NCBI RefSeq assembly: GCF_017086365.1
Contig: NZ_CP070969.1
Location: 3,968,001-4,032,000, forward strand
Length of the DNA: 64,000 bases
Direction of reading: 5' to 3'
Source: Paenibacillus tianjinensis
GTDB lineage: Bacteria > Bacillota > Bacilli > Paenibacillales > Paenibacillaceae
In this document: positions 1-8,988 of the stretch, in pieces
How the letters are laid out: each line of letters starts with the position of its first letter
Position numbering within the stretch: the stretch's first letter is position 1
Position numbers and translations under genes: made by a program
The notes under the pieces: model-generated
Told to the model about the DNA's origin: nothing
Database searches by the model: none
The model's input: only the letters and a program-made list of their open reading frames with translations

Positions 1-17
1 ATTTGGCACTACGCAAT

Positions 18-58
18 AACAAAAACAGCGCGCACCGAAAAAGATCGGCACACGCTGT
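18..58 (-). terminator. Intrinsic terminator after tyrA
   Basis: On the minus strand a 14-base arm (ACAGCGTGTGCCGA) pairs with TCGGTGCGCGCTGT, using three G-U pairs, around a short TCTTTT loop. A TTTTGTT tail follows. It lies about 60 bases past the tyrA stop and marks the end of the aro-trp-his-tyr transcript. Confidence 0.85.
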
Positions 59-119
59 ACGCACAAATTTTGTATATCTGTCTATTACATGATGCTTGCG
101 GGCCCGGTTGTGCCGGCTC

Positions 120-1214
120 CTATACGTATACTGTATAATCGTTATGCTGCAGCAGAATTTTGGCCCGCTCCATATCGTTCTCCTGGCGGAAAGACAGCCG
201 CATAATGCCTGGCACATCCTCACGGCTCTCAATGATCTGCACGTTACTGAGGTTGATGCCCTGATCCCCCAGCTCGGTTGCGATACGGCCAATGATCCCC
301 GGATGATCGGGAACGTCAATATGAAGATCGAAGAGCGGAGTAATCATCCCTTTACGCCGTTCCGGCAATTGGCTGCGGAAACCGTTCGCTTCATGGAAGG
401 CCTCCTCTATTCCGTCTCCGTCCGAATCCTCAAGCAATTGAATAAATGATGATACCTCTTCATTCCAGTCCTTCAGCAGACGCAGCATCACCGAGCGGTT
501 ATTCAGTAAAATATCGCGCCAGATGATCGGATCGCTGGACGCAATCCGGGTAATGTCACGGAAACCGCCGGCAGCTAGGGTGCTGTACAGCGAATCCTCA
601 GAATCATACGCGTGAATCTGATTCACTAGCGCAACTGCAATAATATGCGGCAAATGGCTGATCGCCCCGACAATCTCATCATGGCGCTCCGGATCAAGTC
701 TGACAATCTGTGCTTTCGTATGTAGGAGCAAGGTTTGAAGTGCCTCATAAGCCTCCTCCGGCACTCCTGGCGGAGGGGTAAGCACATAATAGGCATTCTC
801 GAACAGCAGCGACGAGGCAGCTTCCACCCCTGAGCGTTCCGAACCTGCCATTGGATGTCCGCCTATGAAATGAACACCGGGAATATCCAGCGAAACCGCA
901 CAGGCTGCGATACTGGCTTTGGTGCTGCCGACATCTGTGATGATGCAGCCCGGCTTAAGCGGAAGCTTGCTTAATTGCTGCAGATAATTCTCAAGCATGC
1001 CCACAGGCACACACAGAAAGATGTAATCGGCGTCCAGCGCTGCTTCCTCAACAGAAAGGGTAGCCTGATCGACTACGCCTCTGCTGACATATTTAATCGC
1101 GGATTCAGGGCGGTGGGCATGGCCGATGACGGTCAGGCCCGGCTTGCCTTTGAAACAAAGGGCCAGTGAGCCTCCGATCAGACCGACACCGAAGATTGCT
1201 ATTTTTGTCGTCAT
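120..1214 (-). CDS. tyrA: Prephenate dehydrogenase with C-terminal ACT domain
   Basis: This enzyme oxidatively decarboxylates prephenate to 4-hydroxyphenylpyruvate using NAD(P)+ in tyrosine synthesis. The 364-residue protein opens with a Rossmann loop GVGLIGGS (residues 9-16). It carries the family signature GGHPMAGSERSG (118-129) and SHLPH (186-190), which holds a conserved histidine. The last 70 or so residues (from about 293, HIDVPDHPGIIG) form an ACT domain, the usual site of tyrosine feedback. It is the last gene of the supraoperon, 48 bases after hisC, and is followed by a terminator. In Bacillus subtilis aroE comes next; here the terminator closes the unit, so the EPSP synthase gene is probably elsewhere. 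Confidence 0.95.
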   Translation of the reverse strand: MTTKIAIFGVGLIGGSLALCFKGKPGLTVIGHAHRPESAIKYVSRGVVDQATLSVEEAALDADYIFLCVPVGMLENYLQQLSKLPLKPGCIITDVGSTKASIAACAVSLDIPGVHFIGGHPMAGSERSGVEAASSLLFENAYYVLTPPPGVPEEAYEALQTLLLHTKAQIVRLDPERHDEIVGAISHLPHIIAVALVNQIHAYDSEDSLYSTLAAGGFRDITRIASSDPIIWRDILLNNRSVMLRLLKDWNEEVSSFIQLLEDSDGDGIEEAFHEANGFRSQLPERRKGMITPLFDLHIDVPDHPGIIGRIATELGDQGINLSNVQIIESREDVPGIMRLSFRQENDMERAKILLQHNDYTVYV

Positions 1215-1262
1215 ATCTTTGTACTACCTGCCTTCTATGGTATCGTCTTGAGCGTTTCCCTC

Positions 1263-2360
1263 TTACGCCCTTACTTCCTGCTCCTTGAGCGTCTGTTCCA
1301 GAGCGGTAATAAATGACTTATTCTGCTCGGCCGAGCCTACAGTAACGCGGATGCAGGTCGGGTATAACCGGTGTCCGGCTCTCACAATAATCCCGAGGCG
1401 CAGCAAGGCATCAAAGACTTCAGTAGCCGGCTTACGCACATCCACCATGATGAAATTACCGTGCGCAGGGAAGGATTTGAGACCCAGACGCTTGAATTCT
1501 CCCTCGAGCTGTACGATGCCTTCACTGTTGAGTCGGCGGCACTCTTCCACATAAGCCTGATCGGCCAGAGCAGCCAGTGCACCAGCCTGGGCCAGTCGGG
1601 AGGTATTAAACGGTTCCCGTACCTTGTTGATTAGATTAATAATTTGCGGGCTCGCTACCCCATAACCGATCCGAAGTGCAGCCAGACCATAAATTTTGGA
1701 GAAGGTCCGCAGCACAACCAGATTCGGGTATTGGTCCAGTAGCTTGATTCCATCCGAATAAGACGGGTCAGTCACATATTCAAAATAAGCTTCATCCAGC
1801 ACAACCAATACACCGGCAGGCACCGCATTCAGGAACTTCACAAGCGCCTCTTCCGGCACAATCGTTCCGGTCGGGTTATTGGGATTGCAAATCCAGATGA
1901 CCTTGGTCCGTTCGGTAACCCGGGCCAGCATACCGTCAAGATCATGCGTTCCGTCTACAAGCGGCACCTCAATGGTAACTGCGCTTTCGATATCCGCATT
2001 GCTTTTATATACGGAAAAGGTCTGATCAGCCATAATCGTCTCATCCCCCGGCAGGAAAAAGGCCCGGGCAATCAGGGCGATAATCTCATCTGAGCCGCAG
2101 CCGAAAATGATATTGTCACTCTGCACACCAAGATGACTGGCCAACGCAGCCGTTAAATCAGCAGCTGATCCGTCAGGGTACAGAAACAGATTGTCCAGAT
2201 CTGCGATGATTGCAGCTTTTGCACTCGGCGACGCTCCATAAGGATTCTCGTTAGAAGCCAGCTTAATAACCTCGTCTAAGCCAAGCTCTTTTTTTACCTC
2301 TTCAATTGGTTTTCCCGGCTTATAGACAGGGAGGTTAACAATATTCGGTTTCGGATTCAT
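1263..2360 (-). CDS. hisC: Histidinol-phosphate / aromatic aminotransferase
   Basis: This is a PLP-dependent class I/II aminotransferase of 365 residues. It shows SNENPYG near the N-terminus, NPNNPTG in the middle, DEAYFEY, and the PLP-lysine segment FSKIYGLAALRIGYG at about residue 218. In Bacilli the enzyme in this operon position acts on histidinol phosphate and also transaminates 4-hydroxyphenylpyruvate and phenylpyruvate. That explains its place between trpA and tyrA. It starts at an ATG 54 bases after trpA and is co-transcribed with the trp genes. The histidine role is family knowledge; the aromatic role is inferred from context. Confidence 0.93.
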   Translation of the reverse strand: MNPKPNIVNLPVYKPGKPIEEVKKELGLDEVIKLASNENPYGASPSAKAAIIADLDNLFLYPDGSAADLTAALASHLGVQSDNIIFGCGSDEIIALIARAFFLPGDETIMADQTFSVYKSNADIESAVTIEVPLVDGTHDLDGMLARVTERTKVIWICNPNNPTGTIVPEEALVKFLNAVPAGVLVVLDEAYFEYVTDPSYSDGIKLLDQYPNLVVLRTFSKIYGLAALRIGYGVASPQIINLINKVREPFNTSRLAQAGALAALADQAYVEECRRLNSEGIVQLEGEFKRLGLKSFPAHGNFIMVDVRKPATEVFDALLRLGIIVRAGHRLYPTCIRVTVGSAEQNKSFITALEQTLKEQEVRA

Positions 2361-2414
2361 CTGTGGTCCTCGCTCTCCAGTGATAATTACAGCTTTTTAA
2401 GGTCTGTCAGACCA

Positions 2415-3236
2415 TTATGGCTTTAATTGTGCCACAAATTCACGAATTTGCAACAACCCTTCACTTCGTGTGGCTGGATTATCCAGCAGCGGAATAACAT
2501 CCTCCACCTTGCGGACTATGGCGCTGCCCACGACAACACCGTCACAAATCTGAGCAAAACGCGCGACCTGCTCACTGGTGGAAATCCCGAAGCCAACAGC
2601 TACCGGAAGGTTTGTCGCCCGGCGTACGGAAGCAATGAAATCATCGACACCGGTATGAAAAGAAGATCTTTCCCCCGTCACACCCAGTGAGGAAACGCAA
2701 TAAACAAAGCCGCTGGCTCCCGAAACAATCCGCTCAATCCGCTCACTGGAGGTCGGTGCAACCAGCGGAATGAGGTTCACTCCAGCTTCGCGGCTGCGCT
2801 TACGCATCTCCTCCGACTCTTCCACCGGCAGATCGGGGATAATCAGTCCGCTGATCTCATGAGTATCCAGCTCGGCGAAAAACGTATCCAGTCCCATTTG
2901 CATTACCGGATTATAATAAGTGAACAGAATAAACGGCAGCTTACTGCCCGCCTGGCGGGCTTTGAGTGCAGTCTCCATACAGGTGCGCAGATGAATATTG
3001 CCGCGCAGCGCTCTGGACGATGCCCGCTGGATAACAGGTCCGTCAGCCAGCGGATCGGAATAAGGAACCCCCAGCTCCAGAATATCTGCACCAGCCGCTT
3101 CCAATTCGGCAATAATATCGAGCGTCGTGTCCAGATCGGGGTCCCCTACCGTAAGAAAGGGAATCAGCGCAGCCTTTCCTTCGGCTTTGAGCTTGCGGAA
3201 GGTCACATCCATCCGGTTGGTTGTTTCTGTTGTCAT
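2415..3236 (-). CDS. trpA: Tryptophan synthase alpha subunit
   Basis: This subunit cleaves indole-3-glycerol phosphate to indole and glyceraldehyde 3-phosphate, and passes indole to TrpB through the alpha2-beta2 tunnel. The 273-residue TIM barrel shows PFLTVGDPD (the conserved acid region sits just after) and ELGVPYSDPLADGPVIQRAS, which holds the catalytic aspartate. The phosphate-binding GFGIS is near residue 216. Its ATG overlaps the trpB stop by one base (TAATG), so translation is probably coupled. Length and motifs are normal for the family. Confidence 0.97.
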   Translation of the reverse strand: MTTETTNRMDVTFRKLKAEGKAALIPFLTVGDPDLDTTLDIIAELEAAGADILELGVPYSDPLADGPVIQRASSRALRGNIHLRTCMETALKARQAGSKLPFILFTYYNPVMQMGLDTFFAELDTHEISGLIIPDLPVEESEEMRKRSREAGVNLIPLVAPTSSERIERIVSGASGFVYCVSSLGVTGERSSFHTGVDDFIASVRRATNLPVAVGFGISTSEQVARFAQICDGVVVGSAIVRKVEDVIPLLDNPATRSEGLLQIREFVAQLKP

Positions 3237-4432
3237 TACTTATCCGCCCCTTCCGTATAAGCCATGATCGATTCCACATCTTTGTCTCCGCGTCCCGATA
3301 GGCAAATGACCACAACGTCATCCTTAGTAAGACTTGGAGCAATCTTCGCTACATGAGCTATGGCGTGGGCCGATTCCAGTGCCGGAATGATTCCCTCAGT
3401 GACGCACAGCAGCTTAAGCGCATCAAGAGCTTCTGCATCGGTAACCGGGACATACTTGGCACGTTCAATATCTTTGAGATAGGAATGCTCCGGTCCGACT
3501 CCCGGATAATCGAGGCCTGCGGAAATGGAGTGAGCCTCTGTAACCTGACCGTATTCATCCTGCAGCAGATAGCTCAAAGACCCTTGGAATACACCCTGGC
3601 TGCCCTTGCTCATTGTTGCAGCATGGAACGGGGTATCAATGCCCTTCCCGGCTGCCTCTACGCCGATCATGCCGACCTGCTCATCCTCCATGAAAGGATA
3701 GAACATACCGATGGCATTGCTGCCGCCGCCGACTGCAGCCACCAGAAGATCCGGCAGACGGCCTTCGGCCTCCAGGATCTGGCGGCGGGTCTCATCACCG
3801 ATAATCCGCTGGAAATTGCGGACCATCATCGGGTACGGGTGAGGACCGACTGCTGAACCCAAGATATAAAAGGTATCTTCCACATTGCTGACCCAGTAGC
3901 GGAGTGCTTCGTTACCTGCATCCTTAAGGGTCCGTGAACCGGAAGTCACCGGAATCACTTCGGCGCCAAGCAGCTTCATGCGGAAGACGTTCAGCGCCTG
4001 GCGGCGTGTATCCTCTTCACCCATGAACACTTTGCATTCCATACCCAGCAGTGCTGCCACCGTTGCTGTAGCCACCCCGTGCTGGCCGGCGCCTGTCTCG
4101 GCGATAACCTTGGTTTTGCCCATTCTTTTAGCTAAGATCCCTTGACCAATCGCGTTGTTGATCTTGTGCGCTCCGGTATGATTAAGGTCTTCACGCTTCA
4201 GGTAGATCTTGGCTTCTCCAAGCTGCTTGCTGAGCCGCTCGGCATAATACAGCGGGGTTTCACGTCCGGAATACTGTTTCAGCAAATAATCTATTTCTTC
4301 CTGAAATGCCGGCTCTGCCGAATATTTTGCGTAGGCTTCCTCCAGCTCAATCAGTGCATTCATTAAGGTTTCAGGAACGAAGCGGCCTCCAAAAGAACCA
4401 AAACGTCCGTACTTGTCCGGTACTTGTATCAT
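3236..4432 (-). CDS. trpB: Tryptophan synthase beta subunit
   Basis: This PLP enzyme condenses indole with serine to give tryptophan. The 398-residue protein has the PLP-lysine motif [13 protein letters not shown] near residue 88, the phosphate-binding [10 protein letters not shown], and the N-terminal [17 protein letters not shown] typical of TrpB1. The start codon overlaps the trpF stop as ATGA. Gene order trpF-trpB-trpA matches Bacillus. Nothing is unusual in length or key residues. Confidence 0.97.
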   Translation of the reverse strand: MIQVPDKYGRFGSFGGRFVPETLMNALIELEEAYAKYSAEPAFQEEIDYLLKQYSGRETPLYYAERLSKQLGEAKIYLKREDLNHTGAHKINNAIGQGILAKRMGKTKVIAETGAGQHGVATATVAALLGMECKVFMGEEDTRRQALNVFRMKLLGAEVIPVTSGSRTLKDAGNEALRYWVSNVEDTFYILGSAVGPHPYPMMVRNFQRIIGDETRRQILEAEGRLPDLLVAAVGGGSNAIGMFYPFMEDEQVGMIGVEAAGKGIDTPFHAATMSKGSQGVFQGSLSYLLQDEYGQVTEAHSISAGLDYPGVGPEHSYLKDIERAKYVPVTDAEALDALKLLCVTEGIIPALESAHAIAHVAKIAPSLTKDDVVVICLSGRGDKDVESIMAYTEGADK

Positions 4433-5109
4433 GATTGCTTCACCCTTTCCACGAAAGAAGTCATTTTGTCGAGATCCTTGATCCCGCCGCTTTCCACACC
4501 GCTGGAGACATCTACGCCATCAGGACTGTAGACCTCCAGCAGTTCAGTAACATTGTCGGGATGAAGCCCGCCTGCAACAAATAAAGGCAGTCCATGCGCT
4601 TCCGCAGCAGCCTGGAAGACCGGGATCTGCCCCCAGTCAAAGGTGCGCCCCGAGCCGCCGCTTCCCTGCGGATCATATGTGTCGAGCAGCAGGGCATCAA
4701 CAGAGCCGGCATAGCTTACCACATTGTCATTACCATCGGAATCGCCAGCCTGACTTGTGCCCGCCACGGAAATGGCCTTCCAGACCTTAACCTGCGGAAA
4801 AGCCTGCTTGACCTCCCGGCAGAACGCCGCGCTCTCCGATCCATGCAGCTGGATCACATCCAGAGGTACGGTTGCAAGCAGCTCTCGCAGCTCCTCAAGT
4901 CCGGGGTTGACGAATACCCCTGCTGCTCCAGGGGCTTTTCCTGCCTCCCATGCCGACAGCTCGGCAACAAGCTCCGCTGCCTGTACAGGTGTTACTCTGC
5001 GGCGGCTGGGTGCAAACACAAATCCGATATAATCAAGCGGCAATCGCTTCATAGATTTTAGCACTTCAACGTCCTGAAGTCCACAGATTTTTACCAATGT
5101 ATCAGCCAT
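4429..5109 (-). CDS. trpF: Phosphoribosylanthranilate isomerase
   Basis: This enzyme isomerises phosphoribosylanthranilate to CdRP, the third step after chorismate. Translation from the ATG at 5109 gives 226 residues starting [12 protein letters not shown], the expected N-terminus, whose cysteine is the general base. The frame is open further upstream to 5154, but the extra residues do not resemble the family and would overlap trpC more deeply. From 5109 the overlap with trpC is only 8 bases. [12 protein letters not shown] segment near the C-terminus binds phosphate. The middle contains a short extra acidic and glycine-rich stretch (AGDSDGND) that looks like a loop insertion. Confidence 0.93.
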   Translation of the reverse strand: MADTLVKICGLQDVEVLKSMKRLPLDYIGFVFAPSRRRVTPVQAAELVAELSAWEAGKAPGAAGVFVNPGLEELRELLATVPLDVIQLHGSESAAFCREVKQAFPQVKVWKAISVAGTSQAGDSDGNDNVVSYAGSVDALLLDTYDPQGSGGSGRTFDWGQIPVFQAAAEAHGLPLFVAGGLHPDNVTELLEVYSPDGVDVSSGVESGGIKDLDKMTSFVERVKQS

Positions 5110-5932
5110 GAACGGCACGATCCTTTCCGGCGGATACCGGTCCGAGCAGTTCATACACCGCGTCTTCGACGTTCTGCTGCCTCATCAGATATTCTCCCAC
5201 CAGCACACCTGTGGTACTGGTCTGGCGTAAATACTTAATGTCATCCGGTCCGGCAATCCCGCTCTCGCTGATGACAGGAACTCCACACGGCACCAGAGCC
5301 GCCAGCTCTGCTGTCGTTTCCAGTTTCGTCTCAAACGTGCGCAGATTGCGGTTATTAATACCTAGCAGCACGTGGGGCTGCTCTATTTTCCCTGTGCCGG
5401 CTACAAGCTCAAGTTCGCTGCGGTCATGGACCTCGATCAGTACATCTAGGCCAAGTGAAGCAGATAAATCTGTAAAAGCAGCTAACTGCCCGGCAGTTAG
5501 TATAGCCGCGATCAGCAGGACAGCATCCGCCCCCAATATACGGGCCTCATAAATCTGACGCTCATCGATAATAAAATCCTTGCGCAGTAAAGGAAGGTTT
5601 ACCGCTGCCCTAACCTGCTGCAAATACAAACCGCTGCCTTGAAAATAGTCTGTATCCGTTAGCACCGACAAGCAGTCGGCTCCACCTGCTTCATATCCCT
5701 GTGCGATGGATACCGGATCAAAGTCCGCACGGATCAATCCTTTAGAAGGTGAAGCCTTCTTCACCTCTGCGATAAGGCCGATCTCCCGGTTCCTCCTGCT
5801 TACAAGCGCCTCCCGGAAACCCTTTGTAGCCGTAAGCCCGGAGATTGTCTCTTCTGCGTCCTTCAAGGAAAAGATTTTGCTTAAAGCTTCGACTTCTTTG
5901 ATTTTGGTAGCGACTATTTTATCAAGATACAT
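5102..5932 (-). CDS. trpC: Indole-3-glycerol-phosphate synthase
   Basis: This enzyme closes the indole ring by converting CdRP to indole-3-glycerol phosphate. The 276-residue TIM barrel has EVKKASPSKG (catalytic lysine region), LLRKDFIID, LLGINNRNL and VISESGI, all typical of TrpC. I chose the ATG at 5932 because AAGGAG sits seven bases before it; a TTG two codons upstream is the alternative. The start lies inside the end of trpD (11-base overlap), so the two are probably translationally coupled. Confidence 0.95.
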   Translation of the reverse strand: MYLDKIVATKIKEVEALSKIFSLKDAEETISGLTATKGFREALVSRRNREIGLIAEVKKASPSKGLIRADFDPVSIAQGYEAGGADCLSVLTDTDYFQGSGLYLQQVRAAVNLPLLRKDFIIDERQIYEARILGADAVLLIAAILTAGQLAAFTDLSASLGLDVLIEVHDRSELELVAGTGKIEQPHVLLGINNRNLRTFETKLETTAELAALVPCGVPVISESGIAGPDDIKYLRQTSTTGVLVGEYLMRQQNVEDAVYELLGPVSAGKDRAVHG

Positions 5933-6962
5933 AATCAAGCTCCTTCGTCATGGCTTTTAGCTGTTCCAGCTTCAACAGCGCACTGCCGGAATCGATCATA
6001 CGGCGCGCCTCCTGGACACCTGCACTCAAGCTGTCCGCCAAACCGGCAACATAGATGCAGGCACCGGCATTAGCCAGTACGATATCACGGTATGGGGTTA
6101 AGGCTCCCTCCAGGACTGCAGTGATGATTGCAGCGTTCTCAGCTGCATCTCCGCCCAGCACATCCTCCAGCGGATGCCGCTGCAGGCCCATGGCCTCAGG
6201 GGTAATTTCATAAGTGGTGACAATACCGTCTTTCAGTTCGGATACCTGGGTAGGTGCCGATATGCTGATTTCGTCTAGACCGTCCAGACTACTGACAATC
6301 ATCGCCCGCTTGGAGCCCAGCTCCTTCAGCACATTGGCCACAATCTCAGTCTTATCACGGTCGTAGATGCCCATAAGCTGCCGATCGGCTCCTGCCGGGT
6401 TGGTTAGCGGCCCCAGCATGTTGAACACTGTCCGGAAGCCCAACTCGCGGCGCGGTGCGGCGGCATATTTCATGGACGGATGATAGATCTGGGCAAAGAG
6501 GAAGCAGATACCGATATGATCCAGGCATTGCCGGGCCTGCTCTGCGTTCAAATGAATGTTGACACCCAGGGCTTCCAGCACATCCGCACTGCCGGCTCTG
6601 CCGGAGGCGGAACGGTTGCCGTGCTTAGCTACGCGTACGGAAGCCGCTGAAGAAATAATTGCCGAAGCGGTCGAAATATTGAATTTATGAATGCCGGAGC
6701 CTCCGGTACCGCAAGTATCCAGCAGACGGGTACGCTCTGTGAGCACCGGTGTCCCGAATCCGCGCATCGCTTCCGCGAAGCCGGTGATTTCTTCCACAGT
6801 CTCCCCTTTAATCCGCAGCGCCGTCAGCAGCGCACCGATTTGCGCTGGGGTGGCCACTCCTTCCATAATGGTCCCCATAATCTCACGGGCCTGGGTCCGG
6901 CTAAGATCTTTGCCCTCGATCAGCCCGGCAATTCCTGATTGTATCATTTGACTTGCATCCAT
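5922..6962 (-). CDS. trpD: Anthranilate phosphoribosyltransferase
   Basis: This enzyme transfers the phosphoribosyl group of PRPP to anthranilate. The 346-residue protein shows the PRPP-binding CGTGGSG near residue 85 and the anthranilate-site KHGNRS near 113. A strong TAGGAGG precedes the ATG at 6962. Unlike the tightly packed genes downstream, trpD is separated from trpE by 129 bases that carry a stem-loop (7002-7031). No trpG lies in the cluster, so the glutaminase subunit is probably encoded elsewhere (pabA in the folate operon), as in Bacillus. Confidence 0.96.
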   Translation of the reverse strand: MDASQMIQSGIAGLIEGKDLSRTQAREIMGTIMEGVATPAQIGALLTALRIKGETVEEITGFAEAMRGFGTPVLTERTRLLDTCGTGGSGIHKFNISTASAIISSAASVRVAKHGNRSASGRAGSADVLEALGVNIHLNAEQARQCLDHIGICFLFAQIYHPSMKYAAAPRRELGFRTVFNMLGPLTNPAGADRQLMGIYDRDKTEIVANVLKELGSKRAMIVSSLDGLDEISISAPTQVSELKDGIVTTYEITPEAMGLQRHPLEDVLGGDAAENAAIITAVLEGALTPYRDIVLANAGACIYVAGLADSLSAGVQEARRMIDSGSALLKLEQLKAMTKELDYVS

Positions 6963-7001
6963 AGTCTTTTTCCTCCTAAAAGTTTTGTGAGCATCTACTA
7001 C

Positions 7002-7031
7002 TTGAAACCGCTACGGCAAATCTGGTTTCAA
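7002..7031 (-). other. Stem-loop in the trpE-trpD spacer
   Basis: An 8-base inverted repeat (TTGAAACC / GGTTTCAA) encloses 14 bases in the 129-base gap between trpE and trpD. No T-run follows on the minus strand, so I do not call it a terminator. It could be an mRNA processing or stability element. The rest of the gap shows only the trpD ribosome-binding site. Confidence 0.35.
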
Positions 7032-7091
7032 AAGCATACGCTAAAAGTTTTATGGAGCATTCTCTGCTCAGCTCTTCTGTCCTGTCTCTGA

Positions 7092-8645
7092 TTAAGGCGT
7101 ATATTCGTACATGTAATCCTGATTGATTACCTGCTTTTCTTTGATCTCTACCGGGAACATGGCTTCCGCCATCCGGATGGCTTTGAGCATTGCCTTCGCT
7201 TTGTTAAGGGTCTCTTCATATTCCTTCTCCGGTACCGAATCCCACACAATCCCTGCTCCAGCCTGCACATAGGCCCGGCCTTTACGGAAAATGATGGTGC
7301 GGATGGTGATACAGGAATCCATATTCCCGGAGAACCCTAGATAGCCGATAGCTCCTGCGTAGGCGCCTCTGGCTTCACGCTCCAGCTCGGAAATGATCTC
7401 CATCGCCCGCAGCTTCGGTGCGCCTGAGACGGTACCGGCCGGCAGACATGACAGGAAGGCATCGAAGAAATCTTTATTGTCGTCCAAGGTCCCTGACACA
7501 TTTGAAACCATGTGCATGACATGGGAGTACTTTTCAATTTCCATAAAGGAGTCGCATTTCACCGAGCCGAATTTGGAAACCCTTCCCAGATCGTTGCGAC
7601 CGAGGTCAACCAGCATCAGATGCTCTGCCCGCTCTTTTTCATCCTCCAGAAGTTCAGCCGCGAGGGCCCGGTCTTCTGCCTCATTCGCCCCCCGCGGCCT
7701 GGTTCCGGCGATCGGGCGGGTGGCCACACGGCTGCCGTCCACCTTCACCAGCGCCTCCGGAGAGGTGCCGACGATGATCTCTTCATCCATTTTGAGATAA
7801 TACATATACGGCGAAGGATTCAGTGTACGCAGCATCCGGTATACATGAAGCGGGGATACTTCCGTCTCAATATGCAGGCGCTGCGACAGCACCACTTGAA
7901 AAATATCTCCGGCCCGGATATATTCCTTGGCCTGCTCAACATTAGAAATGTATTGTTCTTTAGTAAGGTTGGAATGAATCTCGCCCAGCTCGATATCCTG
8001 GGGAATGCTGCGGCGGTTAACATTTTCCTTTGGTCCTTCCTTCTGCAGCTCCTCGGCGAAGTCCTCCAGCTTGCGGTTTAGAGCCTCATAGGCTGCACGG
8101 ATGTCGGAGTCCGTATCCCCTTCTTTGATGTGCAGGTTGCCTACGAGCAGGATCTGCTGTTTCACATGGTCGAAGACAATGATCCGGTCGCAGAACATGA
8201 AGCGTATATCATCCGTACCCAGATCATCTACCGCATGCGGCGAGAGCTTCTCATAATATTGCAGCAGATCATATCCGAAGAATCCGATCGCACCGCCGGT
8301 AAACGGAGGCATCCCGTCCAACTTTGGACTGCGGTAGGAGCGGAGCAGTGCTTTTAGTTCCTCGATCGGTTTGCCTGTCAGCCGCTTCTGCTCCCCGCCG
8401 ACCTTCACGTGGATGACATTCTTTTTCCCGGATATCATCAGAAACGGATCACTGCCGATAAAAGAATACCGGGCCCATTGAATGCCGCCTTCTACACTTT
8501 CCAGCAAAAATGCGTGGGACTCACCGGCAAACCGCTGAAACAGGCGGATCGGTGTCTCCATATCAGCAAGCAGCCTTTTCACTACCGGAATCAGGTTATA
8601 TTCCCGCGACAGTGATACCACTTCTTCAACACTAGGATTGGTCAT
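7092..8645 (-). CDS. trpE: Anthranilate synthase component I
   Basis: This subunit converts chorismate to anthranilate using ammonia supplied by a TrpG/PabA glutaminase. The 517-residue chorismate-binding enzyme has the N-terminal LLESVEGG and mid NPSPYMYYL segments, which form the tryptophan feedback pocket in the family. The C-terminal half carries the catalytic signatures GTRPRGANEAED, DLGRNDLGRV, TVSGAPKLRAME and QAGAGIV. The ATG at 8645 has AAGGAGG seven bases upstream. It is preceded by a leader with a TRAP-binding array and a terminator, so tryptophan should control readthrough into trpE and everything downstream. Confidence 0.97.
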   Translation of the reverse strand: MTNPSVEEVVSLSREYNLIPVVKRLLADMETPIRLFQRFAGESHAFLLESVEGGIQWARYSFIGSDPFLMISGKKNVIHVKVGGEQKRLTGKPIEELKALLRSYRSPKLDGMPPFTGGAIGFFGYDLLQYYEKLSPHAVDDLGTDDIRFMFCDRIIVFDHVKQQILLVGNLHIKEGDTDSDIRAAYEALNRKLEDFAEELQKEGPKENVNRRSIPQDIELGEIHSNLTKEQYISNVEQAKEYIRAGDIFQVVLSQRLHIETEVSPLHVYRMLRTLNPSPYMYYLKMDEEIIVGTSPEALVKVDGSRVATRPIAGTRPRGANEAEDRALAAELLEDEKERAEHLMLVDLGRNDLGRVSKFGSVKCDSFMEIEKYSHVMHMVSNVSGTLDDNKDFFDAFLSCLPAGTVSGAPKLRAMEIISELEREARGAYAGAIGYLGFSGNMDSCITIRTIIFRKGRAYVQAGAGIVWDSVPEKEYEETLNKAKAMLKAIRMAEAMFPVEIKEKQVINQDYMYEYTP

Positions 8646-8691
8646 TTAGGGATACCTCCTTGAAATGTATGAATATATTATCCGAAATACA

Positions 8692-8717
8692 GAAAAACCT
8701 CTACCGAAGTAGAGGTT
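8692..8717 (-). terminator. trp leader attenuator (intrinsic terminator)
   Basis: On the minus strand AACCTCTAC and GTAGAGGTT pair around a TTCG tetraloop and run into TTTTT. It sits between the TRAP-binding array and trpE, 47 bases upstream of the start codon, as expected for an attenuator. The competing antiterminator is not obvious: no perfect partner for CCTCTAC is visible in the leader, although GTTGAG inside the TRAP array could pair with CTCTAC with one mismatch. Confidence 0.85.
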
Positions 8718-8877
8718 GTTGTAGGTAAGTATATGAAAAAGCGCTCAGGACCGGGCATTATTCCAAACTATGCATGAAATGTCTGATTAAGGATATACGG
8801 GTAGCGTAAATAAACCAATCGTAAATACTATCCAAAAAGACATATGCAATTCAATGGAATGCCTCAGATTTAACATC

Positions 8878-8935
8878 CTGCACTCGTCTCAGCTATACTC
8901 AACTAGGCTAAACTCAACTAGGCTTTACTCGGCTA
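8878..8935 (-). promoter_or_regulatory. TRAP (MtrB) binding site: 12 NAG triplets with 5-base period
   Basis: Read on the minus strand from 8935, the triplets are TAG, GAG, AAG, TAG, GAG, TAG, TAG, GAG, TAG, GAG, GAG, CAG. Every one is separated from the next by exactly two bases. This is the arrangement the 11-subunit TRAP ring wraps around in Bacillus trp leaders. The first TAG lies at the predicted transcription start, so the RNA probably presents 11 complete triplets. The mtrB gene is in this window. A tryptophan-loaded ring here should favour the attenuator at 8692-8717. Confidence 0.92.
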
Positions 8936-8940
8936 ATTAC

Positions 8941-8970
8941 ACTATACATGATGACGGTGTTCATTGACAA
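8941..8970 (-). promoter_or_regulatory. trp operon sigma-A promoter
   Basis: The -35 TTGTCA (8965-8970) and the -10 TATAGT (8941-8946) are 18 bases apart. The predicted start near 8934 leaves the TRAP array at the very 5-prime end of the transcript. The promoter overlaps the sequence just after the aroH stop, so trp genes can be expressed both from here and by readthrough from aroC. Confidence 0.75.
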
Positions 8971-8988
8971 CCCGCAAACGAGAATAAA

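Noticed and set aside
7002..7031. trpE-trpD stem-loop as a terminator
   Set aside because: No U-run follows, and ending transcription here would isolate trpE from the rest of the pathway.
8878..8940. The TAG-rich trp leader region as a tandem repeat or CRISPR-like array
   Set aside because: The 5-base NAG periodicity and its position before trpE are explained fully by TRAP binding.
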